Shown: positions 1-5,321 of the stretch, piece after piece
Position numbering within the stretch: position 1 is the stretch's first letter
How the letters are laid out: every line of letters begins with the position of its first letter
From: Microcaldota archaeon
GTDB taxonomy: Archaea > Micrarchaeota > Micrarchaeia > Micrarchaeales > Micrarchaeaceae
Length of the DNA stretch: 5,859 bases
Direction: 5' to 3'
NCBI GenBank assembly: GCA_021812025.1
Contig: JAKAPD010000036.1
Location: 1-5,859, forward strand
Position numbers and translations under genes: made by a program
Notes under the pieces: generated by a model
What the model was told of the DNA's origin: nothing
The model's database searches: none
What the model saw: only the letters and a program-made list of their open reading frames with translations

Positions 1-418
1 GCGCATAGGGCAGCGTGCGCTCGACATCGTCCAATTCTTTTGCCGCGGCCGGGCTGCTGGACTCCTCTTGCAGGTCTTTCTCATACCTGCTTATAAAGCC
101 CCTAAGTTCATTACTTATAAGTTTGAATGTGGAATCAACGCCGCTCTGCATTCGCTCCCCGAAAAGCCTTGTAACATCTTTTTTCAGGTCCCCTAGCGGA
201 GAATCGTGCCACGCCTCCATCTCTATCACGTACTCCTGCAGGTATTTCTCGGCATCGAGCCTTAACCCATCTACAGCACCAGTGTGCGCTCCATCTTCTT
301 GCGTTTGCATTTTGAAGTCTTTTGGCGTCGGACCTGCTGAGTTGCTCGGGCCGGCGGGCGGCTCACGGTCTGGAGATTCGCTCCCTGCCGGATAATGCCC
401 TTTTGTCAAATTAGACAT
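1..418 (-). CDS. Hypothetical hydrophilic protein, N-terminal part (3' end beyond window)
   Basis: The reverse strand is open from an ATG at 418-416 to the left edge: 139 complete codons with no stop, so the gene continues outside the window. The product begins MSNLTKGHYPAGSESP. Its first ~45 residues are rich in Pro, Gly, Ser and charged residues and look disordered. Residues ~50-139 are charged and predicted helical (for example AEKYLQEYVIEMEAW and RGFISRYEKDLQEE). I see no signal peptide, membrane segment, cysteine cluster or known motif, and I do not recognise a family. ATG 418 is the first in-frame start; the upstream TAGAGTGATGAT is at best a weak Shine-Dalgarno, and an AT-rich box at 461-469 could be its promoter. 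A later in-frame ATG (codon 37) is a less likely start. An opposite-strand frame at 15-395 is taken to be a shadow because this strand is open to the edge and has a plausible promoter. Confidence 0.62.
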   Translation of the reverse strand, partial: MSNLTKGHYPAGSESPDREPPAGPSNSAGPTPKDFKMQTQEDGAHTGAVDGLRLDAEKYLQEYVIEMEAWHDSPLGDLKKDVTRLFGERMQSGVDSTFKLISNELRGFISRYEKDLQEESSSPAAAKELDDVERTLPYA

Positions 419-460
419 ATCATCACTCTATGCCATTAGAACTGTGCGCCAAAGATATTT

Positions 461-469
461 GTATATTTC
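461..469 (-). promoter_or_regulatory. Candidate TATA box for the partial hypothetical gene
   Basis: On the minus strand this reads AGAAATATA within an AT-rich patch lying between GC-richer flanks. It is about 45 bases before the ATG at 418, which would place transcription start near 435-440 and give a leader of about 20 bases. Assignment rests on composition and spacing only. Confidence 0.35.
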
Positions 470-504
470 TATTGGCTGCCTAGACGGAGAGCCAGCAAGC
501 TAAA

Positions 505-576
505 TGGACTTGGCGGGATTTGAACCCGCAACCCCCTGCATGCCATGCAGGTGCGCTACCGTTACGCTACAAGCCC
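505..576 (-). tRNA. tRNA-Ala (anticodon GGC)
   Basis: The 72-base minus-strand cloverleaf folds completely. The acceptor stem is GGGCTTG/CAAGTCC, with a G-U wobble at the third pair (G3:U70), the classic alanine identity element. The D stem is GCGT/GCGC. The anticodon stem is CCTGC/GCAGG with loop ATGGCAT, so the anticodon is GGC (complement at 542-544), reading GCC/GCU alanine codons. The variable loop is 5 bases, and the T stem GCGGG/CCCGC has a TTCAAAT loop. The discriminator base is A at 505. CCA is not encoded, since the following bases are TTT, so it must be added enzymatically. There is no intron. The 5' end lies about 28 bases from the centre of a TATA-like box. Confidence 0.96.
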
Positions 577-600
577 GTAGGAATAGATTGCTCTTACATG

Positions 601-608
601 TTTAAAAA
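601..608 (-). promoter_or_regulatory. Candidate TATA box for tRNA-Ala
   Basis: Minus-strand TTTTTAAA is centred about 28 bases upstream of the mature tRNA 5' end, the normal archaeal TATA-to-start distance. Transcription would begin at or within a few bases of the tRNA. The assignment rests on spacing and composition. Confidence 0.45.
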
Positions 609-635
609 CGATTTGGTAAGGCATATATATTTCTT

Positions 636-648
636 AAAGATTTAATTT
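636..648 (+). promoter_or_regulatory. Candidate BRE/TATA promoter for the JAMM-like gene
   Basis: AAAGA followed by TTTAATTT resembles a purine-rich BRE plus an archaeal TATA box. It lies about 35-40 bases before the ATG at 683, predicting a start near 670 and a leader of roughly 10-15 bases. No good Shine-Dalgarno lies before 683 (GATTGGC), which suits a short-leader or leaderless message. This supports 683, not the ATG at 818, as the natural start of translation. Confidence 0.42.
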
Positions 649-682
649 ATAGTGAATTTTCCGTCAAAAAAGCCCGATTGGC

Positions 683-1408
683 ATGGATTTAGTAAAAACC
701 ATCAGGTTCCCGCAACATATAGCCGATGTATTGAGGACGTTAACGCGCAGAGAGGTAGAAACAACAGGAGGTTTTTTTTACCTACCAAACGGAAAGGATT
801 AGTTTGATATTGTAGGAATGGCAAACTTTGGCAAGGGAACTGCTGTTTTTGCGTCTCTGCCGCCTGCTTTTCTGGTCGGCGAAGATGGTCCTGTAAGTGA
901 AACAGTTAGAAACACTGGAATTGGTTATGGGTTTATGTTTTACCATACTCACGTTATTGGATACAGTGGCTTTTCCCCTACAGACATGGAGACTAATCGT
1001 GTTTTTTCCGAGTATATCGAGAACTACATGCACGTATTGGTTACACCTTCGACAATTGTGACGTCTCCGGAGGGTATGAAAACCGAGATCTTTCCAGACA
1101 CCAAAGAAACAAGAAAGCTTTCCGAGCGGCTCGCCATAATGTTCATGGGAGCCTTAAAGGAAATTATGAACCGTTCAGATTTGTGGAAAAAAGAGGACTT
1201 GCAGGTAGCAAGCAAAGCAGCAATAGATGAGACAGGAAACCTTCTAGGGCTGCTTAGAAGACAGACGGATGCTGCCGCCCAACCTTTAAAAGCGGAACCT
1301 CGCCCGCATCCGACGACGCGAGTACCGCCGGCAGAGAGCGTGGTGAGCGGCGCCAGAGAAGAAGAGGCAAAGAAGAAACCGCCGAACCCAGCAGGATTGA
1401 TCCTTTAA
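683..1408 (+). CDS. JAMM/MPN+ metallopeptidase-like protein with an in-frame TAG at codon 40
   Basis: One frame runs from ATG 683 to TAA 1406-1408 (241 codons plus stop), broken only by TAG at 800-802. Codons 1-39 (MDLVKTIRFP...LPNGKD) contain E26-T-T-G29-G, matching the E-x-x-G strand that carries the catalytic Glu of JAMM enzymes. After the TAG comes FDIVGMANFGKG, then H88-T-H90-x7-S98-x2-D101, an exact HxHx7SxxD zinc site. The spacings E26-H88 (62) and H88-D101 (13) are close to those of Rpn11. Residues ~125-185 look helical, and the last ~50 are Pro/charged and probably disordered. The family hydrolyses isopeptide bonds to ubiquitin-like modifiers, or related bonds; the substrate here is unknown. 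The Pro that often follows HxH is Val. A product begun at ATG 818 would lack E26 and the first strands, so it should be inactive. Function therefore needs UAG decoding; otherwise this is a recent pseudogene or a sequence error. The JAMM call is firm, the status of the gene open. Confidence 0.72.
800..802 (+). other. In-frame TAG codon inside the JAMM-like frame
   Basis: The frame reads GGA-AAG-GAT-TAG-TTT-GAT-ATT, with coding potential and family motifs continuing on both sides without any frame change. The position falls in a probable loop after the first beta hairpin, before the strand FDIVG. TAG could be read as pyrrolysine, suppressed by another tRNA, or be a true stop. None of the five other stop codons visible in the window is TAG (three TAA, two TGA), which is weakly consistent with TAG being avoided as a terminator. 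No pylTSBCD gene or convincing PYLIS-type stem-loop was recognised here. Confidence 0.6.
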
Positions 1409-1416
1409 TCGGATCA
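1398..1416. terminator. Small inverted repeat across both stops of a convergent gene pair
   Basis: TGATCC and GGATCA form a 6-bp perfect stem around the 7-base loop TTTAATC. The loop contains the TAA of the JAMM-like gene, and the distal arm contains the TGA of the Sm-like gene read from the other strand. It could fold in both transcripts and serve as a weak bidirectional terminator or 3'-end protector. The stem is short and no T-run follows on either strand, so chance is quite possible. Confidence 0.25.
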
Positions 1417-1635
1417 GGCCGGGGAAACATAGATTATGTTGCCGCCCCTGAGCAGCACTGTTCCTATCTTGGTCTTCAATTCGCCGCCGTCGAGCTCTTC
1501 TGCGTCGTCTAGTACCAGGTTCATATGCGCATCGAAAGAAGATAGCTTTCCTCTTATTACCGAGCCTCCTTTAAGTCTTATAAGAATCTGCTGGCCCAAA
1601 ACCTTGTTCAACAAATCAAATGGTCTTTGCTGCAT
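1414..1635 (-). CDS. Sm-like archaeal protein (LSm / SmAP)
   Basis: The 73-residue product is a complete single-domain LSm protein, a family that assembles into heptameric rings binding U-rich RNA. The Sm1 motif spans residues ~15-45 (ILIRLKGG, GKLSSFDAHMNLVL) and the Sm2 motif ~57-70 (IGTVLLRGGNIIYV). The uridine-pocket residues of archaeal Sm1 proteins are all present, as H37, N39 and R63 in this numbering. RGGN replaces the more usual RGD/N of Sm2. I start at ATG 1635 because it aligns without gaps to known archaeal Sm1 proteins (MxxRPxDxLN start); ATG 1638 would add one Met, and the in-frame TTG at 1665 would add ten atypical residues. There is no strong Shine-Dalgarno. The gene lies 37 bases after rpoA2 on the same strand, and its stop is 5 bases from that of the convergent JAMM-like gene. 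Confidence 0.93.
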   Translation of the reverse strand: MQQRPFDLLNKVLGQQILIRLKGGSVIRGKLSSFDAHMNLVLDDAEELDGGELKTKIGTVLLRGGNIIYVSPA

Positions 1636-1666
1636 CATAAAATCAACGCATAATATCTGAAACAAT

Positions 1667-1675
1667 ACATATTTA
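1667..1675 (-). promoter_or_regulatory. Candidate TATA box for the Sm-like gene, overlapping the rpoA2 stop
   Basis: Minus-strand TAAATATGT includes the TAA stop of rpoA2 and lies about 30-35 bases before ATG 1635. Transcription would start within about 10 bases of the ATG, giving a leaderless or nearly leaderless message. This fits the absence of a Shine-Dalgarno there. Read-through from rpoA2 remains possible as well. Confidence 0.3.
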
Positions 1676-2722
1676 CTTGCTCTCCTCTTTCGCTTTTATC
1701 TTCTTGAGGTCCTCTTTCCTTACGGCCAGCTTTACCACTCCTGTCCCGAGCTTTATCTGCTTCCCTATCAATATGTTCTCGCTGACCCCTTTTAGCATGT
1801 CCTTCTCGCCGAACACGCTCGCGTTGGTGAAGTGCTTGACCGTCTCCTCATATGCAGCCCTTGCGAACACCGAGCTCTTTTCGCCGGCGACGCCATGCCT
1901 TCCTATGCTCCTTATCTCTCCAGTGTGCGTCATCGCGTCTGCCACTAGGGAAAGGTGCTTAAACGATACCGTTAGGGCTTCCTCCTCCAGAACGCTCTCC
2001 AGCTCGTTCGCGATAGCCAGGCGCGCTGCTTCTATGCCGTAAACCTTCGCGACCTCGAAGATGTCGTTGCAGTAGATCCTGTCCTTGTCGACACCCTCTA
2101 TCTTCATCACCTCCTCCATGTTGCTGCCGCTCGTGGCTATGTAGTATGAGCCGTCGTCCTCGGACTGTATGCTGGCCTTGAGGATCCCTTTCACCCCTAC
2201 CACTGTTGAGCTGATGACGTTTACGAACATCTTTCTCGTAGCGTCTATTGTCTTGCCCTTATACTTTATCTTTATCGTGACGTCGTCCTGCTGGTCAATG
2301 CCGAGCTCCTTCGACTTTGCGAGCCTGGAAGCTATCGTCCTTCCGGTCAATTCATAGAAGCCCAATTTCTCTTTGCTGAGGCGCAGAACCATAGTCCCGG
2401 CTTTCAGGTCCTCGTCGAAATCCTCGAGCACGTTCTTTACCCTAACCTCCTCAATCTTCCTCCAGAGTTCCCTAACTTTCTCGTATTTCTTCTCTATCCC
2501 TTTCCCAAGCCTTACTATCATCACAGGGGCCTTTGGCTTCTTCCTCGCATCCACTATCTCCATGACTCTTGGGAGCCCCTTGGTGGTAATGACTGAGGTA
2601 AGCCCAGCCGCATGGAACGACCTGAGCACCATCTGCGTTCCCGGCTCGCCTATCGACTGCGCTGCCACTGTGCCGACCGCCTCGCCCGGTTCTATAGTAA
2701 AATCTTTTCTCTCTTTCGCCAT
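1673..2722 (-). CDS. rpoA2: DNA-directed RNA polymerase subunit A'' (RpoA2), short N-terminus
   Basis: This 349-residue protein is the C-terminal part of the archaeal largest RNA polymerase subunit, equivalent to the C-terminal third of Rpb1. Residues 11-40 (EPGEAVG ... IGEPGTQMVLRSFHAAG) form the trigger-loop region, with Q30, L33 and H37 lining the active site. GLPRVMEIVDARKKP (49-63) follows. The jaw and cleft regions occupy the middle, and the C-terminal GEIRSIGRHGVAGEKSS...ASVFGEK block is typical clamp-base sequence. Compared with the usual TQMTLRTFHYAG, the trigger loop has V for the first T and S for the second, and AAG for YAG. Only about 10 residues precede EPGEAVG, where Sulfolobus A'' has about 60; a TAG some 48 bases upstream, with no usable start in between, rules out an extension. 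ATG 2722 is 10 bases past the rpoA1 stop, so the two are probably cotranscribed. Confidence 0.97.
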   Translation of the reverse strand: MAKERKDFTIEPGEAVGTVAAQSIGEPGTQMVLRSFHAAGLTSVITTKGLPRVMEIVDARKKPKAPVMIVRLGKGIEKKYEKVRELWRKIEEVRVKNVLEDFDEDLKAGTMVLRLSKEKLGFYELTGRTIASRLAKSKELGIDQQDDVTIKIKYKGKTIDATRKMFVNVISSTVVGVKGILKASIQSEDDGSYYIATSGSNMEEVMKIEGVDKDRIYCNDIFEVAKVYGIEAARLAIANELESVLEEEALTVSFKHLSLVADAMTHTGEIRSIGRHGVAGEKSSVFARAAYEETVKHFTNASVFGEKDMLKGVSENILIGKQIKLGTGVVKLAVRKEDLKKIKAKEESK

Positions 2723-2732
2723 AGCATCAACA

Positions 2733-5309
2733 TTACTCTTTGCCTTCCACCAGCTCGTACATAGGGTCTATGCCGTTGCCGCCGTAGATTGTCTGTATGA
2801 GCGCTCCGCTCGCGTCCTTCACGCTCAGGTTCCTGTCGATATAGAAGTCCTGCATGGCGTTGATCAGCCTCCTTTGCAGGTATCCGGAAACCGCTGTGAT
2901 GAGCGACTTGTTCATCGACGAGTCCCTGCTTCCCATAGCGTGCATGTAGAAGTCAGTAAGCTCCAGTCCGTCCAAGAAGCACGACCTGACGAAGCCCTTC
3001 GCTTCCGGGTTCTTGTCGTTCCTCTTGAAATACGGCAGCACCCTCCTGTAGTAGCCTCTAGAGGGCCTCTGCGCCCTGACGGATTGCTGACCCAGGAACA
3101 GGCTTATTTGCACCGCGTTTACCACGTTTCCCCTGGTCTTCAGCCTAGCCATGAGGAATGCGCTGTTCCCCACCCCGAAGTGCTTCCTTAGCACATCTAC
3201 GGCAAGGGTCCTCGCCTCTTCGAGCTGTGCCATCACAAGCATTTCAAGGGTTTCTTTTTTAGTGAAGCCGGGCAGGCCTTCAAGCTTTCCTTCCTTGTAC
3301 TTCTGCGCCAGTCCTTTGGCCTTCTGCTCGACCAGCTCTATTATCCTCTCACGCTCCTTGTTGACTGTTTCTGAAGTGTGGTAGTCCCTTATGCTGACGG
3401 TAAGGCCTTGCTTCTCAACGGCAAGAAGCGACAGCTTCGTCACGTTGAGTATGAACTTCTCGGTCTCCTCGCTCCCGTATTCGTTGAATATCTTGAGTAT
3501 GAGGTGGGCGCCTTCTATGCCTATTGCCGTGCCGTCTATTTCGCCTTCTACTAGTTCCCCGTCCTTTATGATCACTTTCCCGCTATGGCTCTTCCCTTCG
3601 TAATCGATCCCTTCTGGGAGTATCATCGAGAAAAGCGACTTGCCGGAGTAAAGGCCCTGCTTGTTGGGCTTCGGCAATTCATTGACATTGACGGCTGCGA
3701 GCATCATGCACGCCTCCTCCTTGTTATAGAACGCATCGTCCTGCGTGAGGAAATAGGCTCCCAATATCTCGTCTTCCTCTGTGAACATTACCGGCTTTCC
3801 GTCCCTCGGCGATAATATCTGGTCCCTCGGCTGCATCAGGTACCTTGCTTCCGCCTGGGCTTCGAGCGACTGCGGCACATGCAGGTTCATCTCATCGCCG
3901 TCGTAGTCCGCGTTGTACGGGAATGCTGCCGAAACGTGCAGCCTCATGGTCCTTCCGGGGAGCACCTTTATGATGTGCGCCATTATGGAAACCCTGTGCA
4001 GCGTTGGCTGCCTGTTGAAGAGCGCTATGTCGCCGTTTATCAATTGCCTTTCGAGCACATAGCCGGGCGCCACCGTCTTTATCAACTCATCCCTGTTTAC
4101 TTCGGTTACCCTTTTCCTCAGGCCCTCTTTTGATATTATATTGATTACTTGCGGGTATTCGGTCCTCGCGAGCATCTCCTTTGCGGCATCGACGTTCCAC
4201 AATGTGACGTAGAACGGCACCGTAAGGTTCTCGGCTATCTTTTTCGCGATTCCAACCTGATTGATCGTGAGGCTCGCATCAGACGATATGACTGTCCTGG
4301 CGGAGAAGTTGACCCTCTTTCCCGATAGGTTGTATCTGAGCCTTCCCTCTTTCCCCTTCAGCCTCTGCGCAAGGGTCTTGAGCGGCCTGGTGCTCCTGTG
4401 CCTCGCTACCGGGACTCCGGGAGTTTCATTGTTGAAGTAGCTGGTGACGTGGTACTGGAGCAGTTCCCAAAGGTCGTCTATTATGATCTGCGGCGCACCC
4501 GCGTCGATGTCCTGCTCCAACCTTTGATTTATCCTCATTATGTCTACGAGCTTGTGCGTAAGGTCGTCCTCGCTCCTCTCTCCGGATTCGAGAGTTATGG
4601 ACGGCCTAACATTTACGGGAGGCACAAGCAAAGCCGTAAGTATGAACGATTCCGGCCTTGTCGCCGTCGGGTCTATGCCGAGGAGCCTCAGGTCGTTGTC
4701 CGATATCTTTGTGAGCCAGTCCCTTATCTCATCGGGCTTCATCCTGTTACCGTCCATGTAGAATGAAGTCGGCCTTTCCAGCTTTATTTTTCTCTGCACA
4801 GCCTGGCAGTGCGGGCACTTCTTTATGCTCTTGAGCTTCTTTATGACTGTTTCCCTATCGCCTTCCTCTGTTGTTGCGCCGATCGTTATGTCCGTAGCTT
4901 GGGGCTGTGGAGCCTGGGCGGCTCCTTCTTCATCTTCCTTCTCGACATAGCTCTTTATCACTGGAAGAAGGTCCTTGACCTGCCCTTCCGTCAGCAGCAG
5001 ACCGTGGCACTGGTGGCATGTCGACTGCAAAAGCAAGTATATCGTCTTTGCGAATTCCGAATGTATGACCGGCCTTACCAGCTCTATGTGGCCGAAGTGG
5101 CCGGGGCATGTCTTCGCCCTAGCTCCGCACGTCTTGCACTTGAGGCCGGGATCTATTACCCCCAACCTCTGGTCGACAAGGCCGCCGTCTATCGGATAGC
5201 CGTCCTCGTTGTATGTATCGGGCACTATGAGCTTGGCGACGCTCATCTTCCTTATGAGCTCCGGGCTTATCGTTGTGAATTGGATATAATCTATTGCTTC
5301 GGCTTGCAT
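2733..5309 (-). CDS. rpoA1: DNA-directed RNA polymerase subunit A' (RpoA1)
   Basis: This 858-residue protein is the N-terminal two-thirds of the archaeal largest RNA polymerase subunit (archaeal A' is about 880). Domains in order: clamp-core zinc site C58-x2-C61-x6-C68-x2-H71 in CPGHFGHIEL; a second zinc site C98-x2-C101 ... C165-x2-C168; the lid/rudder region GKEGRLRYNLSGKRVNFSART (~320-340); ALFNRQPTLHR (~430-440); the catalytic Mg loop NADYDGDEMNLH (466-477, with D468, D470, D472); funnel GQQSVRAQRPSRGY (~740-753); and bridge helix (~793-820) ending SGYLQRRLINAM. Two features are unusual: Tyr469 replaces the near-invariant Phe of NADFDGD, and the bridge helix has N800-K801-S802 where most enzymes have D-T-A. 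I start at ATG 5309 because GAGGTG lies 6 bases upstream; a GTG at 5318 would add three residues but sits inside that Shine-Dalgarno. The gene is 10 bases from rpoB and rpoA2. Confidence 0.98.
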   Translation of the reverse strand: MQAEAIDYIQFTTISPELIRKMSVAKLIVPDTYNEDGYPIDGGLVDQRLGVIDPGLKCKTCGARAKTCPGHFGHIELVRPVIHSEFAKTIYLLLQSTCHQCHGLLLTEGQVKDLLPVIKSYVEKEDEEGAAQAPQPQATDITIGATTEEGDRETVIKKLKSIKKCPHCQAVQRKIKLERPTSFYMDGNRMKPDEIRDWLTKISDNDLRLLGIDPTATRPESFILTALLVPPVNVRPSITLESGERSEDDLTHKLVDIMRINQRLEQDIDAGAPQIIIDDLWELLQYHVTSYFNNETPGVPVARHRSTRPLKTLAQRLKGKEGRLRYNLSGKRVNFSARTVISSDASLTINQVGIAKKIAENLTVPFYVTLWNVDAAKEMLARTEYPQVINIISKEGLRKRVTEVNRDELIKTVAPGYVLERQLINGDIALFNRQPTLHRVSIMAHIIKVLPGRTMRLHVSAAFPYNADYDGDEMNLHVPQSLEAQAEARYLMQPRDQILSPRDGKPVMFTEEDEILGAYFLTQDDAFYNKEEACMMLAAVNVNELPKPNKQGLYSGKSLFSMILPEGIDYEGKSHSGKVIIKDGELVEGEIDGTAIGIEGAHLILKIFNEYGSEETEKFILNVTKLSLLAVEKQGLTVSIRDYHTSETVNKERERIIELVEQKAKGLAQKYKEGKLEGLPGFTKKETLEMLVMAQLEEARTLAVDVLRKHFGVGNSAFLMARLKTRGNVVNAVQISLFLGQQSVRAQRPSRGYYRRVLPYFKRNDKNPEAKGFVRSCFLDGLELTDFYMHAMGSRDSSMNKSLITAVSGYLQRRLINAMQDFYIDRNLSVKDASGALIQTIYGGNGIDPMYELVEGKE

Positions 5310-5315
5310 TTTTCC

Positions 5316-5321
5316 CACCTC
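5316..5321 (-). promoter_or_regulatory. Ribosome binding site of rpoA1, overlapping the rpoB stop
   Basis: Minus-strand GAGGTG is a strong Shine-Dalgarno 6 bases before ATG 5309 and shares bases with the rpoB TGA (5322-5320). It decides the rpoA1 start in favour of ATG over the upstream in-frame GTG, and suggests translational coupling of A' to RpoB. Confidence 0.75.

Noticed and set aside
15..395. Plus-strand open frame of 126 codons
   Set aside because: It is antisense to the longer open frame on the minus strand, which is open to the window edge, has a start with an AT-rich box upstream and gives a plausible charged protein. The plus-strand product is Ser/Leu-rich, as expected of a shadow frame.
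772..779. Run of eight T upstream of the TAG as a slippage or frameshift site
   Set aside because: The halves before and after the TAG are already in the same frame, so a single slip would break the protein rather than bypass the stop. A run-length error would likewise put the upstream motif out of phase.
1024..1215. Minus-strand frames within the JAMM-like gene (also 782-1033)
   Set aside because: They are antisense to the conserved HxH...S..D coding region, with no promoter or family resemblance.
818..1408. ATG 818 as the natural start of the JAMM-like gene
   Set aside because: This start would remove the E-x-x-G strand with the catalytic Glu. There is in-phase, family-like coding upstream and a candidate promoter just before 683. 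It stays possible only as an internal start on a broken gene.
2373..3191. Long plus-strand frame (272 codons) and other plus-strand frames over 1677-5387
   Set aside because: All lie antisense to well-matched RNA polymerase genes and have the low-complexity composition of antisense translation.
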